Part shown: positions 1 to 7,312 of the stretch, piece by piece
How the letters are laid out: each line of letters starts with the position of its first letter
Numbering within the stretch: the stretch's first letter is position 1
Source of the DNA: Vibrio sp. JC009
GTDB taxonomy: Bacteria; Pseudomonadota; Gammaproteobacteria; Enterobacterales; Vibrionaceae
Assembly (NCBI RefSeq): GCF_029016485.1
Contig: NZ_CP092106.1
Coordinates: forward strand, 1,116,001-1,180,000
DNA length: 64,000 nt
Direction of reading: 5' to 3'
Position numbers and translations under genes: made by a program
The notes under the pieces: generated by a model
Seen by the model: the letters and a program-made list of their open reading frames with translations, nothing else
Database searches by the model: none
Told to the model about the DNA's origin: nothing

Positions 1-395
1 AAAGTCTTGCGGAGAACACCGTCATCAGTGTAATGACATCCCGGCATAACTCCTGCTCAAAAGAAATTTCTTTCTCTTCCTTATGGATAATCACTTTTGT
101 TCCAGACCATTGACACAATTGAAAGATAAGCTCGTGGCCAAAACGCAGCAAACGATCCTTATGTGATAAATGCAGTTCAGACACCGGCTTTGCCAACAGC
201 ATAGCAACTGACATGAGCATAACCCACTTTGAGCTTATCCTGTTGATGCAAATGATAGCGACAATGGTTACCGACTGTTCGGCAATCCGATTTGAGCTGG
301 TCGGCTCTGTCCCATCGACGCATGGTTGGCACGGAAACACCATAGTAGTGGGCTGCTTCACTGATACTGACTAAGCTGAGGTCGATTATTTTCAT
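1..395 (-). pseudogene. IS607-type serine recombinase remnant (partial)
   Basis: The gene reads leftward from an ATG at 395. The first 72 residues carry a MerR-like helix-turn-helix (ISEAAHYYGVSVPTMRRWD) followed by the GYAHVS strand that starts the serine-recombinase domain of IS607 TnpA proteins. The reading frame then ends at a TGA at 177-179. The other part of the catalytic domain continues in another frame (ELHLSHKDRLLRFGHELIF, about 122-178) and runs off the window at base 1. The residues that normally lie between these two blocks are absent, so this looks like an internal deletion with a frameshift rather than a point mutation. It lies directly beside the broken end of uhpA and probably caused that truncation. 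The family is recognised from motifs only. Confidence 0.75.
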
Positions 396-427
396 AGGAA
401 TTACCTCCTATGATCAGGTTTAATCAA

Positions 428-931
428 TTATTCGGAAACTAGCAAAAGCCCCTGAATAAGGTGCTCAAAGATCTGTTTCTCCCGCTTGGTAAGCTCATCA
501 AGAGCAGCAGCGGAAGTGGAGGCGTTACTTAAGTTAATCAGTGCATCGGCACAAAGGTAACGATCACCCGAAGCCACAGTGCGTATTGCCGTTACCAGCT
601 CACCGGGCCCGCAGCGTTTTGAAAGGTAACCTGAAGCGCCGGCATCAATCGCTTTGCTAACAAAGGAGGCCGAGTCGTAGATACTCAGGATAATGGCTTT
701 AAGATCGGGCTTGTGTTTACGCAGGCGTTCAAGCAGTGAAAGGCCGCTTTCGTCAGGCATGGAGATATCAATCACGGCCACATCTAAAGTGCCGGAACGG
801 GCAAGGGTATCAAAGGCATCTTTAGCCGAGCTGAACTCGCCTTCTACCTGAATATCGTCTTCAACTCTCAATAGCTGGGCAAAGCCAGAGCGCACCATAA
901 CGTGATCGTCAACTAATGCAACAGAAATCAT
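428..931 (-). pseudogene. uhpA: UhpA-like response regulator, C-terminally truncated
   Basis: The product begins MISVALVDDH and follows UhpA, the LuxR-class regulator of hexose-phosphate uptake. The receiver domain is intact, with the acidic pair D8/D9, phospho-acceptor D55 in the VIDISMPD motif and K105 in the YLSKRC motif. After a linker, the DNA-binding domain opens normally (LTKREKQIFEHLIQGL, from about residue 148) but stops after residue 167, before the recognition helix. UhpA proteins are usually about 195-210 residues, so roughly 40 are missing. The ATG at 931 was chosen over an upstream start at 1000 because the family N-terminus begins there. The missing end abuts the IS607 remnant. 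The truncated protein should not bind DNA. No uhpB or uhpC is visible beside it. Confidence 0.85.
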
Positions 932-1222
932 AATTATCCGGATATTATTATTGATTTTATATTTCGGGCTTATGATTGCACTTTGTTCGGAGTGAAGCAA
1001 AGGAAGAAGATTAAGGTGTGATAGCTGTCTTAGACCACTTTGGAACAGAGCAGAAACTTGTGATTGAATGCTGAATTAGCCGGGAATTTGCACAAATAAG
1101 CTAAATTATCGTCAGTCAGGCACAAAAGGGCACTTTTTCGTGAATTTAACCTTGACCAAAGCCCTAAGAATCATTAAATTAGCGCCTCGTTGCCCACGGC
1201 GGTAACGCAAAATTCAAAATAC
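932..1222. other. Intergenic region between uhpA and tRNA-Ser
   Basis: This stretch of 291 bases has no supported gene. It must hold the promoter of the leftward uhpA fragment and holds the tRNA promoter listed separately. I see no terminator, repeat or riboswitch in it. Confidence 0.5.
1152..1180 (+). promoter_or_regulatory. Sigma-70 promoter of tRNA-Ser
   Basis: TTGACC at 1152-1157 is followed by a 17-base spacer and TAAATT at 1175-1180. The next bases, agcgcctcg, form a GC-rich discriminator typical of stable-RNA promoters under stringent control. The tRNA begins about 36 bases after the predicted start point. Confidence 0.55.
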
Positions 1223-1310
1223 GGTGAGTTGTCCGAGTGGCTGAAGGAGCACGCCTGGAAAGTGTGTATACGGCAACGTATCGAGAGTTCGAATCTCTCA
1301 CTCACCGCCA
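1223..1310 (+). tRNA. tRNA-Ser (anticodon GGA)
   Basis: The 88-base gene folds as a class II tRNA with a long variable arm. The acceptor stem pairs GGTGAGT with ACTCACC, followed by the discriminator G and an encoded CCA. The anticodon loop reads CTGGAAA, giving GGA, which decodes UCC/UCU. The T arm contains the invariant GTTCGAATC. It closely matches the serW/serX type of enteric bacteria. The accessory DNA begins directly downstream, which fits the common use of tRNA 3' ends as integration sites, but I found no second copy of its 3' end in the window. Confidence 0.97.
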
Positions 1311-1317
1311 AATTCTT

Positions 1318-1346
1318 AAAGGTCTGATTTATCAGGCCTTTTTTCT
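1318..1346 (+). terminator. Rho-independent terminator of tRNA-Ser
   Basis: A stem of aaaggtctga with tcaggccttt around a 4-base loop is followed by a run of T. It begins eight bases after the tRNA CCA end. Confidence 0.8.
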
Positions 1347-1368
1347 TGCCTAAAATTCAGTAATGTTC

Positions 1369-1408
1369 GGTAGTCGAAATGACGGTCCAATCATACTGTT
1401 CGTAAAGT
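1369..1408. repeat. Direct repeat A, copy 1
   Basis: The segment from cggtagtcgaaatgacggtc through caatcatactgttcgtaaa matches 4198-4237 with only a few differences. The two copies flank the hipBA and phzF-like genes. Confidence 0.65.
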
Positions 1409-1482
1409 GACACCACTTAAATTGGGAAATGGCACCGCTTAAAATGGGAAATTTTTAAACTTTCCAAATAGGCGGTGTGAGA
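1408..1482. repeat. Insertion-sequence end remnant with repeated termini
   Basis: Two imperfect direct copies of a 22-base unit lie back to back (tgacaccacttaaattggga and tggcaccgcttaaaatggga, each followed by aa). A diverged inverted copy (tttccaaataggcggtgtga) follows about 15 bases later. Repeated terminal units of this kind are seen at the ends of IS21-like elements. No transposase lies between them, so this is probably a scar left after deletion of the element. The family assignment is tentative. Confidence 0.45.
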
Positions 1483-1498
1483 TTTAAACAGGGCTTAA

Positions 1499-1604
1499 AC
1501 AGGTGTGAAGTTGTTAGTGATTACAATTACAACTCAAAAGTTGTAATTTAATGGGTGTACAACTAAGATGTTGTTTATGGTGCTTTGTACAACTTTTAGG
1601 TTGT
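1499..1604. promoter_or_regulatory. hipBA operator array and promoter
   Basis: Three copies of ACAAC-N6-GTTGT start at 1529, 1559 and 1589, exactly 30 bases apart, about three helical turns, so all face the same side of the DNA. A fourth, degenerate site in the same phase starts at 1499 (acagg-N6-gttgt). A sigma-70 promoter lies inside: TTGTAA at 1541-1546, a 17-base spacer and TAAGAT at 1564-1569. The first operator therefore overlaps the -35 box and the second the -10 box. HipB antitoxins autoregulate through spaced palindromes, so this is the expected control region of the genes that follow; binding by this HipB is inferred. Confidence 0.75.
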
Positions 1605-1616
1605 TTGGTGTGAGTG

Positions 1617-1931
1617 ATGAAAAGTATTGAAGAAATTGCAGTGAAGTTAACCGAGCAGCGTAAAAAACTGGGCATTGAGCAAAAAGACATGTATATGCGG
1701 ATCGGCATGAAGCAGCAACAGTATCAGCGTGTTGAGGCAGGTAGCGATGTAAAACTGTCAACCTTACTTAGAGTTCTTGAAGGGCTGGATTTAGAGCTTT
1801 CGATTGTTCCTAAGGGTAGAAAAGCACCATCTATCCCTGTCGATAAAGCGCCAGTTAGCCAAAGTGAAGAGGCCCTGCGAGATGACACTGATGACCTTGG
1901 TTTTTGGTTTGGCTCAGAGGATGAGTTATGA
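1617..1931 (+). CDS. hipB: HipB-like antitoxin, XRE family
   Basis: This 104-residue protein has an XRE helix-turn-helix in its first 65 residues (EQKDMYMRIGMKQQQYQRVEAG) and an acidic C-terminal tail ending FGSEDEL. HipB proteins bind and neutralise the HipA kinase and repress their own operon. The ATG at 1617 was preferred to the GTG at 1614, three bases upstream. The gene overlaps hipA by four bases (ATGA), so the two are translationally coupled. The phased palindromes upstream are its probable binding sites. Confidence 0.88.
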   Translation: MKSIEEIAVKLTEQRKKLGIEQKDMYMRIGMKQQQYQRVEAGSDVKLSTLLRVLEGLDLELSIVPKGRKAPSIPVDKAPVSQSEEALRDDTDDLGFWFGSEDEL

Positions 1932-3190
1932 GCAAACAAGTTGAGAAGGTTGAGGGGCTTAGTATTGAGTTGCATGGCATCAATGTTGGCGTTATTGCGC
2001 ATTATGCTGGTGGAAAAAATATACTGACCTTCAATCCAGATTTTGTTGCGATGTCAGCAGAGAGGCGACCAGTTTTTACTCTGAGGCAGTTGCGTGATCC
2101 TGACTATTTGAGCAAGCCTCAAATTCGGACTGACAAGATACCTCCGGTTTTATCCAACCTGCTACCGGAGGGAGCACTAAGAGATTTGACGGCCAAAGCG
2201 CTTCAATGCCATATCAACAACGAATTTTCAATTCTTGCATACTTGGGCTCAAACCTGCCGGGGGCTCTCGTTGCCAAACCGATAAAGGCTGGCGATGTTC
2301 CAGCTTGGGCTCTTGAGCAGCGTTTATCGACAGAGCCACAGCAGATCAATGTTAAGCATGCTGACACCAAGTTTTCGCTTGCTGGTGTACAAATGAAGTT
2401 TTCGTCGTCACATGTAGATGGCCGATATCATATCGATCAGGAAATCTCTGAAGATATGTGGATCATTAAAACTCCGTCAACAATCCACAAGGGTGTGCCG
2501 GTTAACGAATATACCTGTATGAAGCTTGCGGAAGCCGCAGGAGCAGAGATTCCGGAAGTGCGGTTAATCGAACTCGATGTGCTGGAAGGACTGCCAAACA
2601 TTAAGCTGCCGGATGAGCGGTATGCTTACGGAATTAAACGCTTTGATCGCAGCCATAAAGGTCGTATTCATATGGAAGACTTTGCTCAGGTGTTTGGGCT
2701 CTATCCTTCAGATAAGTATCAACGGGTTAATTACGAACAGCTTGGTAGTGTGCTTTATCAATCAAGTACTGAGCGCCTGAAGGACATCCAACAGATGGCA
2801 AGGAGACTGCTTATCAACATCCTGCTTGGAAATGGTGACGCTCATCTGAAGAACTGGACGTTGATCTATAGTGACAAATACTCCCCACGTTTGTCGCCGC
2901 TGTATGATGTGGTATTCACAGCGCCATACATAGAGCACGATAGTCTTGCGCTCAATATGGCTGGCAATAAGCAATGGTATGACATGACGATGACGCATTT
3001 TGAAATATGGTGTGGAAAAACGGGAGTTCCGTGGATTGCCATTAAACCTCATTTACTTGATGTGATGGATAAGGCTAGAAACCAATGGCCGAAACGGCTA
3101 GAAGATCTGCCGATGTTAGAAGAGCATAAAGCTGAATTGAAGCAACATTGGCAGCGACTGAGTGCTGATTTTAAGGTCATATATAATTAA
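1928..3190 (+). CDS. hipA: HipA-like serine/threonine kinase toxin
   Basis: The 420-residue product has the HipA layout: an N-terminal subdomain that contains LLPEGALRD (about residues 78-86), then a kinase core. The catalytic loop GNGDAHLKNW is at about 300-309, and the metal-binding aspartate is in SPLYDVV at about 325-331. HipA kinases phosphorylate tRNA synthetases such as GltX and stop growth. All core motifs are present and the length is typical, so the toxin looks intact. It is paired with hipB through a four-base overlap. The gene is followed by an unrelated PhzF-like gene after 79 bases, with no clear terminator between. Confidence 0.9.
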   Translation: MSKQVEKVEGLSIELHGINVGVIAHYAGGKNILTFNPDFVAMSAERRPVFTLRQLRDPDYLSKPQIRTDKIPPVLSNLLPEGALRDLTAKALQCHINNEFSILAYLGSNLPGALVAKPIKAGDVPAWALEQRLSTEPQQINVKHADTKFSLAGVQMKFSSSHVDGRYHIDQEISEDMWIIKTPSTIHKGVPVNEYTCMKLAEAAGAEIPEVRLIELDVLEGLPNIKLPDERYAYGIKRFDRSHKGRIHMEDFAQVFGLYPSDKYQRVNYEQLGSVLYQSSTERLKDIQQMARRLLINILLGNGDAHLKNWTLIYSDKYSPRLSPLYDVVFTAPYIEHDSLALNMAGNKQWYDMTMTHFEIWCGKTGVPWIAIKPHLLDVMDKARNQWPKRLEDLPMLEEHKAELKQHWQRLSADFKVIYN

Positions 3191-3269
3191 TTTTGTGTAA
3201 CCTAGCGAGTTGTTAGCGGACATCTTTACAATTTTATCCGCGAGCCCAAAGAGAACGGAATATTAACCA

Positions 3270-4145
3270 ATGGAAGTTTCAGTAGAGTTAGTCAGCGCTT
3301 TTACATCCAATGGAAGTGGAGGAAATCCTGCTGGCGTCGTCTTTAGAGCAGACCATTTATCCTATGAGCAAAAGCTGTTGATTGCTCAAATGGTGGGCTA
3401 TTCTGAAACTGCTTTTGTTTCCAGCAGTGATACCGCAGACTTTCACGTTTCTTTCTTTACTGTTGCCGGTGAAGTGGACTTTTGCGGTCACGCCACATTG
3501 GCGACATTTTCAATGATGTATCAGAAAGACATTTTATCTCCCGGCAAGTATACCCAGGAAACGAAAGCGGGCGTTCTGGCTGTTGATATTCAGCCTGATG
3601 GCAAGGTTATGATGCAGCAAAAACTGCCTCAATGGTCAGATAAATACTCTCCCGGCGATATCGCTTCATTGATTGGTATAGACAGCGAGGTTTTGGAAGG
3701 CGTGAGCTTGCCTATTCAGGTTGTGTCCACCGGGCTTGCTGACCTGATAATCCCGGTTCCGGCTGGTTGCCTTGATAAGCTCAGGCCAAACCATGATGCA
3801 ATAACCAAGTTTTGCAGGGAGCATAATCTGGTTGGCATTCACGCTTTTGAGTTATGTGACAGTGAAAGCAGCTATACTGCAAGTTGCAGAAATTTTGCTC
3901 CTCTGTTTGGGATTGAAGAAGAGTCAGCAACAGGAAGTTCATCTGGTGCTCTGGCATGTTATTTATCCAGGTACCACAACGTACAGAGCGAATACTTGTT
4001 TGAGCAGGGCAGAGCCATGAATTGCCGTTCGGAGATATTCGCTTGTGTTGAAGTTATTGATTCGGAAGTACGTACGATAAATGTTGGTGGAGTAGCTCAG
4101 TTAATAGGCTCGAAGGAATTGGTGATTTCACAAGACGAACAATAG
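3270..4145 (+). CDS. PhzF family isomerase/epimerase
   Basis: This 291-residue protein belongs to the PhzF/diaminopimelate-epimerase-fold family. The N-terminal half contains VSAFTSNGSGGNPAGVV and the catalytic glutamate E46 in VGYSETAFV, then DFCGHATLA near residue 75. The second half repeats the fold with EESATGSSSGALACYL. Most members of this family have no assigned substrate; phenazine biosynthesis cannot be inferred because no phz genes are nearby. The length is normal for the family. It sits between two copies of repeat A, which suggests it travelled with hipBA as part of one cassette. Confidence 0.85.
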   Translation: MEVSVELVSAFTSNGSGGNPAGVVFRADHLSYEQKLLIAQMVGYSETAFVSSSDTADFHVSFFTVAGEVDFCGHATLATFSMMYQKDILSPGKYTQETKAGVLAVDIQPDGKVMMQQKLPQWSDKYSPGDIASLIGIDSEVLEGVSLPIQVVSTGLADLIIPVPAGCLDKLRPNHDAITKFCREHNLVGIHAFELCDSESSYTASCRNFAPLFGIEEESATGSSSGALACYLSRYHNVQSEYLFEQGRAMNCRSEIFACVEVIDSEVRTINVGGVAQLIGSKELVISQDEQ

Positions 4146-4176
4146 CAGGAATTGAGCAGATGACTAATCACGCCAG
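4146..4176. repeat. Direct repeat B, copy 1 (fragment of the GNAT gene start)
   Basis: The sequence tgagcagatgactaatcacg and its flanks match the ribosome-binding site and first codons of the acetyltransferase gene at 5444-5475. It appears to be a left-over start of a second copy of that gene. Confidence 0.65.
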
Positions 4177-4197
4177 AATTCGGTGTTGTTGACTTTT

Positions 4198-4237
4198 CGG
4201 TAGCCGATAATGCTACCCAATCATACTGTTAGTAAAT
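4198..4237. repeat. Direct repeat A, copy 2
   Basis: The segment containing caatcatactgttagtaaa matches repeat A copy 1 at 1369-1408. It lies between the GNAT gene remnant and the promoter of the AbiEi-like gene. Confidence 0.65.
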
Positions 4238-4260
4238 TGCTATGTTCCGCTTTACTAATC

Positions 4261-4309
4261 TTGCAAAGTTCTTTTTTCACAGTTAATATTTTTTCATGAA
4301 TCATGAAAA
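4261..4309 (+). promoter_or_regulatory. Promoter and palindromic operator of the AbiEi-like gene
   Basis: TTGCAA at 4261-4266, a 17-base spacer and TAATAT at 4284-4289 form a strong sigma-70 promoter. A perfect 9-base inverted repeat around one central base (ttttcatgaatcatgaaaa) occupies 4291-4309 and covers the predicted transcription start. AbiEi antitoxins repress their operons by binding inverted repeats at the promoter, so this is the likely operator. Confidence 0.65.
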
Positions 4310-4325
4310 GACAAGGTTCGTGAAA

Positions 4326-5285
4326 ATGAAAGAAGAAAAACTTATCGATACAGCGATAAACAAGCTGCCTAGAGATTGGCAGGCTGAATTTATTGCGTCT
4401 ACATCAGGGCCATATGATGGGCAGCTAGCCTTACACATTAACAATCAGCATATTACTCTGGTGGTAGAATGTAAGAGAGTTCATCGAAAAGAGAGCCTGA
4501 AGTTTTTGATTGAAAATCCAGACAGGCAACGGTTACTCATCTGCGAGCAGATGAGTGACTTTCTGCGCGAATACTGCGAAGAGCATCAGATAAATTATCT
4601 TGATAGCGCTGGTAATTTGCGAATTGCACATGACAATTTTTACGCTTTGGTTGAAGGGCGTGAACAAGAAAGTACTCGATCAGTTCCAGAGAGCATGAGC
4701 ATAGGTATTGCCAAATGCTTGTTCGCCTTCATTGCTGAAGAAGGTCTACTAAATAAAAACTATCAGGAAATAGCCGACAAAGCAGCAATTTCGCTTGGGA
4801 TGGTTACAAAATCCATGCAGTACCTAATTAGGCACAACTATATTCCCGCTGATAAAAAGAAGCGCCGTTTTTTGAATATTGAGGAACTGCAGTATCAATG
4901 GTTGATGGCTTATCGTACTACGGTTAGGCCTAAGCTAAACTCCGTTCCTTTACCTCCTCCAGCAGAGTGGCAAGCTGTACCCATTGAAAATGGTGAACTT
5001 TGGGGAGGAGAGGCTGCTGCTGCTCAACTGACTGAATATCTGATTCCGCAAGATCTAGTATTGTTTAGCCATACGATGACACGCGGGCGAAAGTATCCTT
5101 TGGGTCAGAAAGGGCAAAGTCCACTTAAGCTCACTAAAGCGTTTTGGGGTGAGAAGCTAGCAGTTAGTCAAACGGGTGTCGCGTTATTGGCTATTGGTGA
5201 GCTTTTAGCTACAAATGACGGGCGCAACAGAGAAACAGCAGAGATAATCAATGACAAATACTTACAGCTTAAGCAACTCCCTTAA
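4326..5285 (+). CDS. Type IV toxin-antitoxin AbiEi-family antitoxin
   Basis: The product (319 residues from the ATG at 4326) has an N-terminal part ending in a strand-rich segment with VVECKR, then a winged-helix segment (YQEIADKAAISLGMVTKSMQYLIRH, about 145-170), and a C-terminal domain. This arrangement is typical of the larger AbiEi-type transcriptional antitoxins. An earlier in-frame ATG at 4296 lies inside the operator palindrome and has no Shine-Dalgarno, so the later ATG, preceded by aagg at 4311-4314, is preferred. The normal partner, an AbiEii nucleotidyltransferase toxin, overlaps its 3' end but is truncated, leaving this antitoxin without a functional toxin here. Confidence 0.75.
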   Translation: MKEEKLIDTAINKLPRDWQAEFIASTSGPYDGQLALHINNQHITLVVECKRVHRKESLKFLIENPDRQRLLICEQMSDFLREYCEEHQINYLDSAGNLRIAHDNFYALVEGREQESTRSVPESMSIGIAKCLFAFIAEEGLLNKNYQEIADKAAISLGMVTKSMQYLIRHNYIPADKKKRRFLNIEELQYQWLMAYRTTVRPKLNSVPLPPPAEWQAVPIENGELWGGEAAAAQLTEYLIPQDLVLFSHTMTRGRKYPLGQKGQSPLKLTKAFWGEKLAVSQTGVALLAIGELLATNDGRNRETAEIINDKYLQLKQLP

Positions 5286-5370
5286 TCCGTCATTTGAAAC
5301 TGCATTGATGAAAGTGACGGCGGTACTGGACAGCGCTGGTTTGTTCTACCCGTCTTCTATCTACAACTAA
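5251..5370 (+). pseudogene. Truncated AbiEii-like toxin gene (first 39 codons)
   Basis: An ATG at 5251, overlapping the antitoxin gene by 35 bases, opens a 39-codon frame (MTNTYSLSNSL ... VLDSAGLFYPSSIYN) ending at 5370. Position, overlap and the helix LMKVTAVLDSAG fit the N-terminus of nucleotidyltransferase toxins that follow AbiEi antitoxins. The frame ends just inside a second copy of the hipBA operator region, which starts near 5361, so the toxin appears to have been cut by recombination. The toxin identity rests mainly on position. Confidence 0.55.
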
Positions 5371-5418
5371 AATGTTGTTTGTGGTGTTTTGTACAACTTT
5401 TGGATTGTTTGGTCTTTG
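5361..5418. repeat. Second copy of the hipBA operator region
   Basis: This segment repeats 1557-1614 with few differences. It contains ACAAC-N6-GTTGT at 5363-5378 and ACAAC-N6-ATTGT at 5393-5408, again 30 bases apart. The -10 element survives as TAAAAT, but the matching -35 and the first operator are missing. HipB could still bind here and affect the acetyltransferase gene downstream; that is a guess. Confidence 0.75.
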
Positions 5419-5443
5419 TCTCTGAAGCAATCGCAAACGATAA

Positions 5444-5475
5444 CAGGAATTGAGCTGATGACTAATCACGCCAGT
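5444..5475. repeat. Direct repeat B, copy 2
   Basis: This segment covers the translation start of the GNAT gene (ggaattgagctgatgactaa and following bases). It matches 4146-4176. Confidence 0.65.
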
Positions 5476-5994
5476 ATAATTACAGACAGGCTGATCCTAA
5501 AGCCGGTTTCAGCAGACGATATGGAGATCTACACAGCACTGCTGACCAGCCCGGAAACCACCAGATATCTCCCAGGCGGAAAACCATTCACTGAAGAGTA
5601 CATAGCGAACTATCTTCTCCAGAAGATCGAGCACTGGAAGAAAGGCTATGGCACTTTTATCGTCTCTCTGAAAAACAGTCCAGAGACAAAGATCGGTTAT
5701 GCCGGAGTTGAGACTATAGCTGAAAGTGGATTTGATGATATTCGCTACGCTTTGCTTACCAAGTTTCAGGGCAACGGCTATGCGCTGGAGGCTGCAAAAG
5801 CAGTGGTTGAGTTTACCTTTGCCAATACAAGCCTGAATGAAATCTATGGTGTTGCAGTTACTGAAAATCTGCCATCAGCCAGATTATTAGAAAAGCTGGG
5901 TATGACACTTTCTTCAGCGAGGCTTTATGATAGCGATGAGCTGATAACTATGTCGGTGAAGCGAGATTTTTTTGAGGCAATCAATGTCAGTTAA
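5458..5994 (+). CDS. RimJ/RimL-type GNAT N-acetyltransferase
   Basis: The 178-residue product starts MTNHASIITDRLILKPV, the typical opening of GNAT acetyltransferases of the RimJ/RimL class. A conserved DIRYALLTKFQGNGYALEAAKAV block (around residues 93-115) forms the acetyl-CoA binding motif, and VTENLPSARLLEKLGM near 138-153 is the usual C-terminal helix. The ATG at 5458 is chosen because family homology begins there; the longer frame from 5389 runs through the duplicated operator DNA. The substrate is unknown. Repeat B shows that part of this gene was duplicated upstream. Confidence 0.82.
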   Translation: MTNHASIITDRLILKPVSADDMEIYTALLTSPETTRYLPGGKPFTEEYIANYLLQKIEHWKKGYGTFIVSLKNSPETKIGYAGVETIAESGFDDIRYALLTKFQGNGYALEAAKAVVEFTFANTSLNEIYGVAVTENLPSARLLEKLGMTLSSARLYDSDELITMSVKRDFFEAINVS

Positions 5995-6052
5995 CTCAGT
6001 ATATCGCCTACATTAAAAAGTGTTGTGCCGCTGAATTGACGGGAGGTGTAGT

Positions 6053-6436
6053 ATGATGAACGCGATAAAATTCATAACAGAAAAAGGTAGGGAGATTTCT
6101 GTACGCGAAATGTCTATAAGTTATACCTATGCAGGGTCACTTGAGGGTACACGAGAAGCAGTAAGTGAGTACAACCGAGCAAAGTGGGCTAAAAGCGAAG
6201 AGGAACAACCGAGATTTTTACTTATAGATGATTCACAGCCTGTTCTTCCTGACCATCAGGTTATTGTTACTTTAAGATCGGAGGATGGGATAAAAGGCGG
6301 AGATTATTCTGAATTAACAGTTACGTTTTTTACTGACAATCCAGATCAGCGGCCATCATTCATGATTGCTTCTGTCATCACAGATGAGGTATGGGAAAGC
6401 AGTGCAACAGATCTTAGTTATGATGGTTACTTCTAA
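6053..6436 (+). CDS. Hypothetical protein
   Basis: I do not recognise this 127-residue protein. It has a strong ribosome-binding site (gggaggtg at 6041-6048) and starts with two adjacent ATG codons. The sequence is mixed polar, has no membrane segment or signal peptide, and reads like a small alpha/beta cytoplasmic protein (YTYAGSLEGTREAVSEYN near residue 25; acidic C-terminus ending DLSYDGYF). It stands alone between the GNAT gene and the convergent HEPN gene. Confidence 0.6.
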   Translation: MMNAIKFITEKGREISVREMSISYTYAGSLEGTREAVSEYNRAKWAKSEEEQPRFLLIDDSQPVLPDHQVIVTLRSEDGIKGGDYSELTVTFFTDNPDQRPSFMIASVITDEVWESSATDLSYDGYF

Positions 6437-6464
6437 GGCAGGTATGAACTTAACTGGTGTGGAG

Positions 6465-7121
6465 TTAGTTGTGATTGATCAGAGGATAGACAGCATCACC
6501 CCAGACTTTATCTGCTGAGTCCATCATGATTTCGATGATGACAGGAACGGTCTTCTCCATAATGCTGGTGCAATCTCTTAACTGGTGCCGATTAGCTGAG
6601 CTAAGGTAAGTCGCTCCACCATGAATTAACTGGTTTCGAAGGGTATACAGCCTGGAAAACAGAATGGATAGAACCTTTGCAGTATCATTTTGGCTAAGTG
6701 CTTTATTGGCCGCTGCTTTGGCTTTGCTGCGTTCGTTTTTCCAGCTTTCCTCGTTGATCCTGCCTGCATGGAAATCCCAATAAGCCTGAAGAATAAACTC
6801 ATTGTCCAGGATTACCCGAATCGTGTTTGAGTACTCAGCCCAAACCAGGCTGTGTAGTTGTTCTTGCTTATCGCAGCAGATCAGTTTTTCCAGAAACTTT
6901 CCGTAGAGACCTTGTTCTCCATAGTTTTGCCGTTGTTCGAATTCTTGTGCGTATGCTGAGTTAAAGGCGATCCACAAGAAAACAAACCTGGAGTCATCAT
7001 CGTCGCATTGCTCAGACTTATTCAGCCAGCTTAATGCGCGGTGAACGCGGAGGCTTAGGTTTTGAGGGTAGGTGTCTCGTTCAGCTCTTTGACGTTGTTT
7101 TAACTCTTTGTAATTATGCAT
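6465..7121 (-). CDS. HEPN (Apea-like) domain protein
   Basis: The 218-residue product begins MHNYKELKQRQ at 7121; an upstream in-frame start at 7199 is less likely because the family begins near here. Two helical blocks, LSLRVHRALSWLNKSEQ and FVFLWIAFNSAYAQEF, are typical of Apea-like HEPN proteins. The C-terminal LYTLRNQLIHGG contains the R-x4-H HEPN motif that forms the ribonuclease active site in active members. HEPN proteins act as RNase toxins or defence effectors. There is no obvious MNT antitoxin next to it. Its closest neighbour is the GIY-YIG gene on the same strand, 192 bases upstream. Confidence 0.75.
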   Translation of the reverse strand: MHNYKELKQRQRAERDTYPQNLSLRVHRALSWLNKSEQCDDDDSRFVFLWIAFNSAYAQEFEQRQNYGEQGLYGKFLEKLICCDKQEQLHSLVWAEYSNTIRVILDNEFILQAYWDFHAGRINEESWKNERSKAKAAANKALSQNDTAKVLSILFSRLYTLRNQLIHGGATYLSSANRHQLRDCTSIMEKTVPVIIEIMMDSADKVWGDAVYPLINHN

Positions 7122-7312
7122 TTTTATATTGCTGTCTGAGTTTGATAGTCCTTTTACAGTATAGGAGATGAATTGCGCATTCTTTGATCTTTGGTGCAAG
7201 AATGGGATTCTGTACTGTAAGCGGTGACCAGATCTTGTTCAAAACCGGCTTGAATTTCTCGTATCACAAAATACATCTGATTCAGGTGATTGGATTGGCA
7301 GAAACCGTATGG

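Noticed and set aside
1223..1310. tRNA 3'-end duplication as an island right end
   Set aside because: I looked for a second copy of the tRNA-Ser 3' end downstream and found none, nor an integrase gene.
1514..2002. Minus-strand frames across the hipB region
   Set aside because: They lie opposite an intact hipB and its operator; composition is that of an antisense shadow.
5389..5457. Longer start for the GNAT gene
   Set aside because: The 23 extra codons are read from the duplicated operator region and show no homology; the ATG at 5458 matches the family N-terminus.
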